From contig MEHQ01001899.1 of NCBI GenBank assembly GCA_008828725.1, positions 938,353-1,002,352 on the forward strand: a stretch of DNA of 64,000 nt, written 5' to 3'. The notes below the pieces were generated by a model, which saw only the letters and a list, made by a program, of their open reading frames with translations, ran no database searches and was not told the DNA's origin. Source of the DNA: Saccharina japonica (lineage: Eukaryota > Sar > Phaeophyceae > Laminariales > Laminariaceae). Both the position numbers and the translations under genes were made by a program. Positions 42,341 to 53,872 of the stretch are shown piece after piece. The number at the start of each line of letters is the position of its first letter. Position 1 is the stretch's first letter.

Positions 42341-42734
42341 TAGTGTATAGTTCGCTTGTTTCATCAAGTATTCGGTGTACCTGGAACCCGACACAAGGCT
42401 GCGATCGACAGCTTTCAACTATCAAATGGCACGTGCTTGGGCACGTGTTCGTATACACCAGGTAATATATATATATATAATGTTATTCAGCTTTTATTTC
42501 GCCTTTCGTTTTTCTCGGAATCATCTATTTCAATGGTTTTGCTCGCGTGTGTACGTTAAGTGCTCAGTTTTGTCAAGATTGCCGGCGTGTGTTGTGCCCT
42601 TTGTATCCAGCACGATGGCATGGCATTGCGTTTTCTACCCTCCTTACAGCATTTCAATGTATTTCTTATCTGATGTGTCGTGGAATTCTGGTTTTGGAAC
42701 AAGAGAGGTTGTATCTCTCTCTGGGTTGAGGAAT
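42341..42734. other. Unassigned spacer
   Basis: Nothing supported apart from a (TA)n run at 42464. Confidence 0.3.
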
Positions 42735-42800
42735 CGGCACGGGACACAGGGTGTGTGTCCGGTGTGCTTGATGTCGACGGGTAGAAATATCGCACACACA
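42735..42800 (-). repeat. R1 5' module fragment
   Basis: GGAATCGGCACGGGACACAG and TTGATGTCGACGGGTAGAAA. Confidence 0.7.
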
Positions 42801-43592
42801 TAAAATATCTACACATATCGTATTATACACTTCTATAGACATACGGCAAACAAGTAGTAAGGTGTATTTAAGGGACGCACCCAATATACCACAGACATGT
42901 CGAAGTCAATTTACCGGTGTATGATGCATGTTCAAGCGCAGGATGCTGGTAGCCATCAAAGTGACAAGTTACGCGCGCGCGTAGTACGGCCTGCTGTAAT
43001 CCGTCTCATATACCGATACGATGCAATACAAGCCTGGTGTGGCGTAAGGCGGGATATGCACAGCAGTGTGGTCAAGGCAGATGGAAGCAGGCAGAGTTTC
43101 ATTTTTTCCTGCACCACCATGGTCGAGAAAATGAAGCGAAATAATTTGAAACACGATTATACACATAAGCTGTGAGATCGATATACGTAAGTGCGTGTAG
43201 CCTACGTATGACATATCATACCCACTATTATTCTCAGGTTGTCCTTGACATTGAACAGTTTTTTTTTCGTGCTAGCGGTGTCCGTACCGCTATTTTTCGC
43301 CTCCTCACACCCAGGGGCCGGGCTTGGAAAGAAAGGGAAGCCAGGGAAAACGGTGACTCTACGTAAAACACAAAAAACGAAGCTCGTACACCTGACGGGG
43401 TTGCTATCTGAAAGAGGCAAAATCAAGATGCTGCATGTAAGAGACTGGGCATCGAGGGGGAGCCTTGGAGGGTCGGAAAACCTGGCTCTTTCATACTCCG
43501 AGAGGGACAACACTGTCCGTACAAAGAAAAACAACGAGCAACATGCTCCCAACCCAAAACAAAAAAACAACCGCAAGACAAGCGAAATGAAC
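42801..43592. other. Unassigned region, unproven frame at 43239-43625
   Basis: The + frame at 43239 starts with a hydrophobic stretch and then becomes Lys/Asn-rich, but it ends inside an R1 fragment, so it is probably not a gene. Nothing else is supported. Confidence 0.3.
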
Positions 43593-43632
43593 TGGATGTC
43601 GACGGGTCGAAATAACGGGTTGTGATGTCAAG
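43593..43632 (-). repeat. R1 fragment
   Basis: CTGGATGTCGACGGGTCGAA and the adjoining bases only. Confidence 0.6.
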
Positions 43633-43740
43633 AACACACAAACACGTTGTAGTGGAATACATATATCCCACCCATAACCTTCGCACCCTGTCTGACACGT
43701 CTTTCGTCATTTGCAACGACAGCTGCTTCCCCACTGCTGT

Positions 43741-44015
43741 ATGTGTGTTCTTCACATTAAACCTTCCTTTCCGTCGACATCCAGCACACCCAGTGTCCGT
43801 GCCGATTCTTCGTCCTAAAAAGGGACCAGGTACCAGTTCTGTGGTCACAAAACTACGACACACAGATAGTAGTAACAGTGCAGTAAGCAGAGCAGACAAC
43901 GCAATGCCTTATATGATACGACAGGCAAGACCTACCCTGGTAGTAATCCAGGTGCATAAAAGAGGGAAAATAAGATTTTTTTTTAAAAAAAAAAGAAAAA
44001 AGGCGAAAAGGAAAA
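43741..44015 (+). repeat. R1 copy with short insertions
   Basis: Full order from GTGTTCTTCACATTAAACC to the A-rich tract. The AAAAAGGTACCAG site reads AAAAAGGGACCAGGTACCAG, and CCATATACG reads CCTTATATGATACG. Confidence 0.8.
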
Positions 44016-44427
44016 ATGTACTTACCGGTGAACAGCAACACAAAACTCATACGTACCTCAATACCTGGTACTTCACAACAATTAACACTTGCCGGAGCCA
44101 CCCGAACACAATAAAGCGTACGTGGCGTGAGGTTCTGCTGGAATATTGCACAAGGTGCCCAGTCGGGTGCCCGTGATTATTTCCATGAAATGAAGTGCTC
44201 CGTACATGTGTGCAGAGCGCCAACCTCCGAACGACAGATACATATCGTATCTACAACCCTGCCTACATAAAATACAAACCCAATGCTTAAAATCGGAACA
44301 CATAATCATACCACGCTCCGATCCGTTCAAAAAATAAGGTATCGCGCCCGCTACGTAGGACACATAATTAACTTCATTGTACAAGCATGCCCCTGGCGAC
44401 GTCCCTGCATGTACAACGGCGTTGCCC

Positions 44428-45027
44428 TCAGACCCCAAAATACTCGTACAGGCTAGGGGGCATACAGTTGAAGTAGGACGCAGTGACGTTGCCGTACAAG
44501 CAAGAGTGAGCATTTGTCGGAAGAAGCGCCACCCCATAGTACGTGGCGACCGGCTGAAGGCGGAGCTTAAGATTCTTACTGTAGTCGATGAACGCGAACT
44601 CCCGTTGCGACCTTCCCGAACATCCACTCGACACAGATTCTGACCTGCGACAAATTCCTGTTGTAGGCTTTCTCTGCATCGGTGAGGTTAGCTCCCCTGA
44701 AGCCGCGGTCGACGTGACTCATGATCGGATACGCGGCATCGCCGTATACCTTACACTGAACGTCGTTCCCCTCCTGCACCGCTGCTAGCCGGTCGTTCAG
44801 GGCGCTCTCGGACAGGAGGTAGGCGTCGTGGCGTCGGCCGGTCTCCATGTGGACGTCTCCGATTATCCCGTCCGCAAATACCACCGACTGCCACGCCAGT
44901 CCATGAACCTTGTGGTGTCCATCGTAGCACTCGTTTTGCAGGTTGTTGTCTCCGCCAGGACGGCACATCTTCCTGATGGTGCCGTCGATGAAACCGATGA
45001 TGTACGACAGCGCCAACCCTAGTCCAC
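44428..45027 (-). pseudogene. PIF/Harbinger transposase exon 3 (DDE domain), one frameshift
   Basis: This exon holds the DDE endonuclease fold: GFIDGTIRKMCRPGG (first Asp, ~214 in the spliced numbering), YDGHHKVHGLAWQSVVFADG, METGRRHDAYLL (Asp ~267), VYGDAAYP and RICVEWMFGKV (Glu ~333). The C-terminal block then has FAFIDYSKNLKLRLQPVA and YFNCMPPSLYEYF. An extra base near 44605 shifts the frame just after the catalytic Glu; without it the exons sum to ~398 codons, a normal Harbinger length. The acceptor is CCGATAG at 45028. The enzyme cuts and inserts at TTA/TAA. All catalytic residues are present, so loss of function rests on that one indel, which could be a sequencing error. Confidence 0.85.
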
Positions 45028-46262
45028 CTATCGGCAGCGAGATAGACAGCAAAGGCACAGCAGGGCGGGGGGTTATCAACAAAACACACGTTTCCAAAAC
45101 AATGAGAAGAGAAGGAGCGTCATGCTGCTTCGTATACCGGCATAACTAACATTTTCCATGATACGGAGTCAAACACAGTCCAAGAGGCAAGGAATAGAGT
45201 CGTTCTGCTTTTCTTACGTTTGACGACATTGGGCGTATACGCGTCGCATGATTAGTGCACCATATAGGTCTCCCCCTATAAGCCAAATTTGACGAGTTAT
45301 CCCCTCACCACATGGATGCACAGCAGTACAGATGAAACCACATGCTCGAAGTAATACAGTAGCACATGACAGCTGCAGTAGATCAAAGTATTACAGCAGT
45401 GTGTGTTTTCACATTAAACAGTACATGACTCTCATTCGTCCTCGTTTGACATGATACACAGCACGAACATGATTCGTTAATAATCCGCCCTTTTTCAAAA
45501 TGAATTACATTTGACGCAACACTTCATCAAGGAAGGTCACACTAACGTAGCCCTACTCCCCGTGGAAAACGGCGGTGTCCTGCTGCTATACTTTGTTCCC
45601 GTTTTAACCAGAAGTATACGGTGGACACTCTGTTTTGGGTCAGTATACATCGAGTGCCCTCACCGGTCGACAACCATGATGAACCGGGACATATCTCGAC
45701 AAAGGCTGCGGGTACTGAAAGAATGCCACGCGACCGGGCGATGAACAGTCGACCGAGCGAAGGCGTGAACGATCGGGATGGCGTCGATGTTGTCTTCATA
45801 CTGCTGTATCTATTATACTATCAGACACGTGGTAGTACATGCCCACCTGGTCTATACACGGTACCTTGCATTGCTCATGTCTTGGTGCAGTCTGCTTGCT
45901 TTTAGTGTACTACTATTAATAGGCACGTCGTAATACATGCCCACCTGGTCTATACACAGCACCTTGCATTGCTCATGTCTTGGTGCAGTCTGCTACTGCT
46001 GCTGCCGTATCTAACAATCCCTGCTGCGTACCCGGTACCTGATACTGGGTATTTCTGCGCAAATAAACTTCGTGCTGTTGTACGGTAAAGCCTCGTTCCA
46101 TCGGTCATTCGATCGACGGGGTGAGCGAACGTAACGACATCGCGTAGGCGACAGCGAACGGAGCTATCGACGGCCAGGAATCGTCCGGTGGCAGTCGTTC
46201 CTGTAACAATCCTCCCACTCAAGCCCACTGAAGACTCGAAAGATAAGTCAATAATCGCTCAC
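45028..46262 (-). other. Predicted intron 2 of the transposase
   Basis: Donor GG/GTGAGC at 46262 and acceptor ATAG at 45028 join KKIEEKG to GLGLALSYIIGFIDGT in phase 1, exactly as in related Harbinger proteins. The intron contains an ~100-bp tandem duplication (45826-46000). Confidence 0.65.
45826..46000 (+). repeat. ~100-bp tandem duplication in intron 2
   Basis: CATGCCCACCTGGTCTATAC and TTGCTCATGTCTTGGTGCAG each occur twice. The junction carries TACTACTATTAATAGG. Confidence 0.8.
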
Positions 46263-46441
46263 CCTTTTCTTCAATCTTCTTCCTGTACAGGTCGAATCGC
46301 CGGGTGTGGAAACCAAGGTAGTTGTTCATTCTGTGCTCATGCCCGCCCCACACGAAGTCAACCATCTCGTTGAAGAGCCTCGATAGCTGCGTGTAGTCTC
46401 TTCCGAACCGCTGTTGAAGGTCTTGCATTCGACCGGGATAC
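46263..46441 (-). CDS. PIF/Harbinger transposase exon 2
   Basis: Open frame encoding RYPGRMQDLQQRFGRDYTQL, then SRLFNEMVDFVWGGHEHRM and RRFDLYRKKIEEKG. This matches the helix-turn-helix/linker region between the N-terminal and DDE parts of Harbinger transposases (RYP...DL...FGR...S.IFN). The 179-base exon fits phase 2 upstream and phase 1 downstream. Acceptor TTGACAG, donor GTGAGC. Confidence 0.82.
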
Positions 46442-47213
46442 CTGTCAATCATTCAGAACGCATCGAGAACGTGGGTATGTTTACCTCAGTGAAAAACTAC
46501 AGAGTCAGCGACATAGTCCGCTGCCGATTGACGGTGATGGCTACACACGTGATAGGTCTGGACACGGCACGTACATATTATGCTTGGGGCACACGAGGTA
46601 GCTTCCAGGATGACAAACGAGTCACCGTTTTTTTTTTGCCCCTGCCGCTTCCTCTTGGTACACCTCGCGCTGTTGATTCTACTATCAATAGTGATGTACG
46701 AGTACATACTGCTTGTACCTGTCATGCTAGACTTCCGCTGCTGCACTTGCACTGGTCTACGTACCATGCTGCTAACACCAAGGTCGAACATCTACAGCAA
46801 CAGGACTTGCAACTTGTATACTCCGAGTAATACTACTACCGCTAAAAGGTTGGCACTGCTGTGGGCAGCATGCAGTTGTTTCGTCTACTTCCCCTACGAG
46901 TACAACACAGCAGCAGCACCACCAGCATGATACTGTGCCCGTAAGTCGTACGAGGTATAATACGAGTACTACAGCAGTAGTACCTGGTATCATACGTGTA
47001 TACTCGTTCGTACGGGCATGACACGTACTGGAGCAGGCATGATAAAATAATACCAGGTACAGTATACCCGTCTGGTACCTCGTACTGGTACGTACGATCT
47101 AAAAACAGTCTGCAGAATCAAAGGTAAGGTATGGGGTGTGCGTCAAGACTACGTGCGAGGGCAATGCTGCTGCATCTCGTTACAGGTATACAAGCCGAGC
47201 ATCGGTTATGTAC
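46442..47213 (-). other. Predicted intron 1 of the transposase
   Basis: Donor CATGAG/GTACAT and acceptor TTGACAG/G give LLLLRRM-RYPGRM across the junction, as expected for the family. It is rich in short TACTGCTGTA, TACCTGGTA and TACTCGTA words. Confidence 0.65.
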
Positions 47214-47632
47214 CTCATGCGACGGAGGAGAAGCAGAAGCCCAGTCTCCCCACTGAAGGTAGACCCGTTGCGAAGATTTACCCTGCGTGGAATCTGCAGA
47301 GCACGCATAAGCTTGGGGAAGTCCTGTGCCCTAAACCGAAAGTCATGCCACGCTTCCTGTTCCGTGATGTCTGCGAAGCGCGGTGGCTCGTGGCGCACAG
47401 ATGGACCGAGTTGAGTCCGGTCCTGCCAGATGTTGCACACGATAGCCGCAATCATCGCGGCGTGGTTCCGCTCCCTCCTTTGAGCCTCCTCTCCGAGTCG
47501 GTCGGACTCCGCGAGCTGGGCGAAGCTCATCACAAGTTGCAGTAGCCGATGAATCCTAAGCCGCTCACGGCTGCAGAGCGCTCCATGTCGCCGGTTCACC
47601 TGCACATCTCTGATGTTACGCCTGCGCGTCAT
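47214..47632 (-). CDS. PIF/Harbinger transposase exon 1
   Basis: Starts at an ATG at 47632 and runs ~139 codons. The Arg/Glu-rich N-terminus has no domain. The end FRFRAQDFPKLMRALQIPRR, then GSTFSGETGLLLLLRRM, is the conserved N-terminal block of Harbinger transposases (FR.....LP.L...L.IP...G..FSGEE.LL..L.R). Codon use is even. The start is the first in-frame ATG; no better candidate is visible upstream. Confidence 0.82.
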
Positions 47633-47755
47633 GCCCAGGATACCCTTTCAGGCCTCCGCTCTCGCAGCTCGTGCTGTTGTGTCGACTTGTGCCAACAGGC
47701 GGTGCTTTGGTTGCTTTTTGTTTGGTGGCTGGTGCTATAGGCCCTTGGGAGGCGT

Positions 47756-48975
47756 TCTGCGTCGGTAGAATGCTCGGTGCGTGTAGGCCAATGAAACTGA
47801 GAGCCAAAAGTTACCGTAACTTTTGATCAAAAACGTACTTCTCTAAGGGTGTGTCCAAACAGAATCGAAAATCGAAATCGAAAATCGAATTCATTTCGAT
47901 TTCGATCAAAAATCACCAACGTGTCCAAACAGAATCGAATTGGGAAACAGCAAGATCCAGGCGAAAAACAACTGAGAGCACAAGCCATGGGCTGTTCACA
48001 ACTATGTACACATGCCGACAATCTAGCGCTCGGCACCACAGGCCCACCAGAGGAGCAGGAGAAGCGACGACAATTCGATACCGGGAGGTCGTTGGGCCTC
48101 CCATGGAGGTGGTCGCGTGTCCAACTTTGACGCCCCGGGATCAAAATTCAAATTATACTGAGAACGAATATTCAAAACCTCATTCTCGAGGGCATGATGC
48201 TGAACTCTACTCAAATTCTCTTCGCTTTGGCTCGAAGCCGGCAAACAAAGGCCCTAGAGCGTCTGGGCTGGGTGTTGTGGTTGGCCTGCTGGCTATTTAC
48301 GGGGGATCTGTGCGGCTGTGTTGCGTGTACGTAGCTGTGGGTTGCGTGCTGCGTGCGGCAGTCCTGATGTGATATTTTGACGTGGCTGCGCTGACCAGTA
48401 GAGACACGCTGAATTGTTGCTGCTCNTGCTTTCGATTTGCTTTTCGATTTTCAGCTGTCAACTTTTTGATTTTGGCAATGGGTNGTAAATCGTTCATTTT
48501 CTCGGAACCTAAAAAACGAAGGGAACATGTGTGAGGCAGGACCAATCAGCGCCTCGTTTATTTATCATTTCTGATTTTCGATTATTTCGATTTTCTGTCT
48601 GACACCCCTAAGTACTTTTTTGCCTTTTTTTTCAAAATTTAGCCGCAAATCCCTTTTCTTCGACGAGGAATCTTTTAGAAGAAGTAAAGTAAGAAGGAAA
48701 TAAAAAGAACGCAAAACTTAGGAGTGTTTGCGTTTTGTTTTTTTTTTTATCTTTTAAAATTCTCCGAGGTGTATTAAAATGGAGTGTTTGCGTTTTTTTT
48801 TTTTCTTACTCTTACTTCTCTAAAAATTCTCCCGAAGGAAGGATTTGCGGTAATTTTTTTAAAAAACGGCAAAAAAGTACTTTAGAGAAGTACGTTTTTG
48901 ATCAAAAGTTACGGTAACTTTTGGCTCTCAGTTTCATTGGCCTACACACACCGAGCATTCTACCGACGCAGAACG
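47756..48975. mobile_element. Hairpin element interrupted by a Harbinger-type insertion
   Basis: The left arm 47756-47846 (TTCTGCGTCGGTAGAATGCT, GGCCAATGAAACTGAGAGCC, GTACTTCTCTAA) continues after the insertion at 48609-48680 (AGTACTTTTTTGCC, CCGCAAATCC). The right arm 48750-48975 is its inverse and is uninterrupted, so it shows the pre-insertion sequence. The outer ends are not sharp. Confidence 0.75.
47847..48608. mobile_element. Harbinger-type non-autonomous element, 762 bp, TAA duplication
   Basis: Ends GGGTGTGTCCAAACAGAATC and the inverse of TCTGTCTGACACCCC, flanked by TAA (47844-47846 and 48609-48611). Subterminal TCGAAATCGAAAATCGAA repeats lie at both ends. No transposase frame. Single Ns at 48426 and 48484. 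Confidence 0.78.
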
Positions 48976-49250
48976 GCACAAATTATGGGACATGTCTCCC
49001 ATAGGCCCCAACCTTGCTGCTTGCTCTACACAACACAACAACCGGTGGGAGCACGGAGGCTCGAGAGGTGTGCTCCAGTATGATACGGACAAGCGGTGCT
49101 GGATTTTGCTGACGGGGCGCCGGCGGACTGCTGGCGGCCCGCTACGGTACGCTCTCGCCGGCTTGGTGTCGTGGAGGATGCGCTGTTCAGAAGAACTACT
49201 CGTACGAGTACGAGTTACTCGTACGAGTCGTCTCGTTATGTGAATGCGTA
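48976..49250. other. Unassigned spacer
   Basis: ACTCGTACGAGTACGAGTTA at 49199 is a cluster of the TACTCGTA word. No gene. Confidence 0.35.
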
Positions 49251-49549
49251 GTCTTACCGCCTACTGCTTGTAGATGCTCGCGACAGGTATGACAGATCTT
49301 GCGTGTATCCATCTTCAATTTCACCACACTGCGGTAGCAGCACTAGCAGCACTACTAGCAGCAGCGGCGGCGCGCCGCCACGGTCTATATATGTCGGGCC
49401 CCGGGCGGGCTTGGAGCGGAGCGTGCCGGCGCGGTGTCGCGCGTAGGTCGTGGGCAGCAGCAGGAGCAGCACACGACGACAAGAAGAGTTGGACGCAAAA
49501 TCGAGAAAAGCAAAAACGGAAGCTGTTGCTTCTCCTGCTCTGCTGCTCC

Positions 49550-49551
49550 TC

Positions 49552-49596
<45 letters not shown>

Positions 49597-49645
49597 GGCT
49601 GCCGCTGCTGCTGGGGCTGCCGCTGCTGCTGGGGCTGCCGCCACA
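49550..49645. repeat. (CTG)n and 18-bp GCTGCCGCTGCTGCTGGG repeat
   Basis: Pure TGC repeat at 49557-49600, then three copies of an 18-bp unit. Frames on all strands are homopolymeric. Confidence 0.85.
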
Positions 49646-51224
49646 TAGCTGCAGCCACCGGTGCTGCTGCTTGCGGTCGTGGGATTGCAGCTGCGGCACT
49701 GCGGTCATACCCCTGCCGCCGCCACCGTTGCTGGGCTGCCGTTCCTCTCGTACGCTACTTTTTGTTTTTGTTGTTTGTTTGGTTTGCCGCATTGCCTCAC
49801 CCCACTTCCCTTATTATTTTCGGAGGCGTCGCCTGCAGGATTTTGTTTACTTCTATCGCAAACACACCGAAACCATGAGGGGAAGGGAATTCACTTTTTT
49901 GAGCGGAAGGAAAGTATTTTTTTTTTTTACTTCTATCGCAAACACTCTACTCTAATATTTTCCGAGTTCGCCACACGAAATGAAGTAAATCCGTTTGGCG
50001 CTACCGAAATTTGTCAAGTTGGCAAATCAAAATCACAATTTGGAAAACGAACCGATGGGCGGCGATTTGCAATGACTTGCGACTGTGATCTGCAGACGAT
50101 CTGTTGTATGTCGTACCGTACTGGTATGTTTTACTCGTAGGGTTGTGCACCTAAAACATCGTTGCAGCCGGTGTCGTGTTGTGGTCTTCCTGAGTGAATA
50201 CGAGTTGATACACAGCGTTGCGGCGAGAGCCCTCCGAAGGCACCGAACCCGACCACAACACGGCAACATACACAGCAAAGGGGCACTAGTAAGCCTTCTC
50301 CGCACGGCCTGCGTTTCATGGCTTCCACACGCCCGGCCGCTCTCGTCCCAGCATAATATGAAAAAACCAAGGAAGAAAGCATACCCGTCAGGAACGCTGC
50401 ACTGCGCAAGCTGTATGTACGTACTCGTATTTTACATCGGGGGTACCGTGGTACCTGGTGCCGGTACATGTTATTCCGATAGAAGAGCAGACAGCAAAAA
50501 CGCGGCTTCAACCACGCGTCACCATGATGAGCAGAGAAAGACAGAAGAGGCAGGATTAAGCACCAGACAGAAGAAACACGGGCGCGTCTCTGATCCTCAG
50601 AGGAGCTGTACCTGGTGCCCACAGCTATTCATAGCTGTCTTGCGTCTCGTCGGAGCGGGCCGAGGTCGTGAGTTGCTGGCAGCCACTATTTTTTTGCATC
50701 AATCACCCTTGCCTGTAAAACCACCCAGTGACCAAACGTTATCGTACCACTTTGTGGCTCTTTTTTCTTCCCGACTTTTATTTCGGCAAACAAAGATAAA
50801 GGCTGTGCAGCAGCAGTGCCTATGGCCTAAAGCAACATAGTACTCGTATGTATTCAAAATATGGTACGTATCGTTTTCGTATACGTACTCGGTGTACGTC
50901 ATACGTACATATTATACGTATCGTTCTCGTATATAGTGTAAGGCATGTATTATCGTATATATTTGCGGAACAATAAAAGAGCCAACCAAGATAATGGCGT
51001 ATTGTGCCTGGCATCATCTCAGGGGTCAGGTGATGACGAGACACCCCTTTTTGTTGAATTTTTCAATCTAGGGGAACATAGTGGCCAACTTTATGCTCCA
51101 TACGAGGGGTACACCCATTTTCTTTGGCACTATGTTGCTGATAAGATTATGAACGAGCCACAAAGTGGTACCATAACCTTTGGTCATTTTTAGAATTAAG
51201 AGCTACTTCATTTTCCGACATTTT
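49646..51224. other. Unassigned region
   Basis: A short direct repeat (TTACTTCTATCGCAAACAC) occurs at 49848 and 49929. The 251-residue + frame at 50085-50840 and the 163-residue - frame opposite it lack domains. The + frame 50945-51193 (82 residues, ending LWHYVADKIMNEP and GTITFGHF) reads like protein but I do not recognise it. Confidence 0.35.
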
Positions 51225-51395
51225 TTCTAATTCCATTTATTATCTTCGCTTTTCTCTCCCCTTCCTTCGTAGTCGTAACTCATATCTGGGGTCAAAAAGT
51301 AGCTCCCTCTCCCTCCTTCCCCACTACGGTTCGTGCCTTGCATTTTTATTGCGCAGAGGGTTCAGCGTGTTCTTCCCTCATCGACTCGCATCGAA
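51225..51395 (-). repeat. SINE-A fragment
   Basis: Reverse of the 3' two-thirds of SINE-A: TTCCATTTATTATCTTCGCT, GTCGTAACTCATATCTGGGG, CCCCACTACGGTTCGTGCCT and CGCAGAGGGTTCAGC. Confidence 0.8.
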
Positions 51396-51511
51396 TAAAA
51401 AGCTAGTATATCACGTCTACTACTTACTACGCGCACTATGATGTATGTTCAACCCCCAAAACTGAGGGTTCGCCCACTACTGCTGTAGTACATGATTCCC
51501 GCTAATTTTAT

Positions 51512-53080
51512 AGGGAAATGGTCATTTGGGGGTATACCCCCTGGTTTTACGGCCATTTGGGGGTAGGGTCAAAATGCGCCCGCGGAACGCGCTCCCGCGG
51601 GCCCAAACAGGCCTCAAACGCCATTCCGAAGCCCTGGCGAGATGCCCGAAGCCCATGCCCAGCACGCACACAACTTTGTTTTTTTTTCAGGCACGTCCTT
51701 GGGCCTAACGGGATGGCGGCGCACGAGGGAGCAAACGAAGTCCCCCCTTTTGACCACATCTTGGGGGGGGATAACCCCACGTACCTTCTAAATTTATCTA
51801 CTCCCCCCGATTGACCACTTTTTTCACCCCGTTTGACCGAAACCATACCCCCTTTTGACCATCTGTGACAGCTTCAAAAACGACTACAGCAGTACGTATC
51901 CGCGTCGTCACCGCCCAACAGCCCGAACAGACCACGGGACGGAACATCCAGAACTTGCGAGTAGTCGGGATCGTTTGCCTCCCAAGAAATAAATATCGGC
52001 ACAACTATACAAATCAAATCTTTATAGACGATATGAAGATATCGGCTCTTCTGAGAAAACATGACGGTGATGGGGGAATCAGAACACATACGAGTACGTG
52101 TATACTCGGCGTATGGGTCGTGAGTTGCTGGGTGCTTGGTGCTTGGTGCTTGGTTGCTATGGTGATGGGGGAATCAGAACACATACGTATATACTCGGCG
52201 TATGGGTCGTGGGTTGCTGGGTGCTTGGTGCTTGGTGCTTGGTTGCTGGGTGTGATCCTGGCGATCTGTACTCGAACACACCAGCCTGCCGTCGGGGATG
52301 GATACGTTGGGGACAGGAGGAAAGCACTTCTCAAGAAGACTAACGACCGTCGTTGCGCCTGATGTTGCTCGTGTCCCAAAGACCCCTCCCGTCCAATAAC
52401 CCAACACCGCGCATCCATGACCCACAGCACCCAGGAACGAAGCACCAAGCACCAAGCACCCAGCAACTCACGACCCATACGCCGAGTATACACGTACTCG
52501 TATGTGTTCTGATTCCCCCATCACCGTCATGTTTTCTCAGAAGAGCCGATATCTTCATATCGTCTATAAAGATTTGATTTGTATAGTTGTGCCGATATAT
52601 ATTTCTTGGGAGGCAAACGATCCCGACTACTCGCAAGTTCTGGATGTTCCGTCCCGTGGTCTGTTCGGGCTGTTGGGCGGTGACGACGCGGATACGTACT
52701 GCTGTAGTCGTTTTTGAAGCTGTCACAGATTGTCAAAAGGGGGTATGGTTTCGGTCAAACGGGGTGAAAAAAGTGGTCAATCGGGGGGAGTAGATAAATT
52801 TAGAAGGTACGTGGGGTTATCCCCCCCCAAGAGGTGGTCAAAAGGGGGGACTTCGTTTGCTCCCTCGTGCGCCGCCGTCCCGTTAGGCCCAAGGACGTGC
52901 CTGAAAAAAAAAAAAAAGTTGTGTGCGTGCTGGGCATGGGCTTCGGGCATCTCGCCAGGGCTTCGGAATGGCGTTTGAGGCCTGTTTGGGCCCGCGGGAG
53001 CGCGTTCCGCGGGCGCATTTTGACCCTACCCCCAAATGGCCGTAAAACCAGGGGGTATACCCCCAAATGACACTTGCCCT
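51512..53080. mobile_element. 1.57-kb foldback element with ~620-bp arms
   Basis: Arms 51512-52140 and 52440-53080 are almost perfect inverses. Ends are AGGG then GTCATTTGGGGGTATACCCC, and the arms continue TGGTTTTACGGCCATTTGGG. ATTTTAT flanks both sides (51505-51511, 53081-53087), a possible 7-bp duplication in AT-rich DNA. In the left arm a segment with GGGGGAATCAGAACACATAC and TACTCGGCGTATGGGTCGTG is duplicated. No transposase frame. Its tip architecture resembles that of the Mutator-like element at 30765. Confidence 0.82.
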
Positions 53081-53872
53081 ATTTTATATTAGTATATGAG
53101 TCAAGAGCACAAAACACTTGAACATCGCACCTATCTCCCCGATACAGGCTTCAGCTAACCGCAGCACCACATCACTCCTGCCTGTGAAAACACCCCGCAA
53201 ATATACAGCAAGTATCACTACTACAGCAACACTGTGAAATATAGAGTGCACCTACACTGTAAACAATGCGAAGCAACATGAACATCGACTCTTCGAAGTA
53301 GACCATGCAAAGGGCTGACGAAGTGTTACTCCTATACGATACTACTGCACTTATTTTAAAAAGCCACTCCTTTGTGCACTACCACCCCCTTTTAAAAAAG
53401 TCACCCCTTTGTGTTCGCGCACCATCACTCCCTCTGTTAAGATTCAAAGAAATGCTCGACATGCCACCCAAAATCCAAGAATTTCCCTACTTCTCGCTTC
53501 TCTCTCCGCACGCGTTCGCGGCGAGGTAAGCGGGGGGTACGAAGGGTGAGGGGAGTCGGAGCCGATCCTCGAAGAGAGCGCTCGAAGAAATGAAAAAAAC
53601 CTCGAGATATTGAGGTGCCGAGATTCCGATACTGAGGCCGGCCCGGAATTTAAGTTATATATCGTGGGAGCTTCAGGGTTAAACCAACATCAAATTATAT
53701 ATGTTTATGTACGTACCCAGACACCACAAACAACCGACAAAACGGGAGCACTGCAGTGCTACAACCAGCTGGCTACACAACGCTATACACGCCTGTGCCG
53801 TCCGCCAGCACGGCAGGAAGCAAGATCAGACGATTTCGGTAGTTTGTCCGCGTTGTATTGCTGATGTGGGTC
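53081..53872. other. Unassigned spacer
   Basis: No supported gene or repeat. Confidence 0.3.

Noticed and set aside
50085-50840. 251-residue + frame
   Set aside because: Composition drifts along its length, no motif, and a 163-residue frame lies opposite.
51865-52726. 165-, 159- and 128-residue frames
   Set aside because: They are mirror translations of the foldback arms at 51512-53080.
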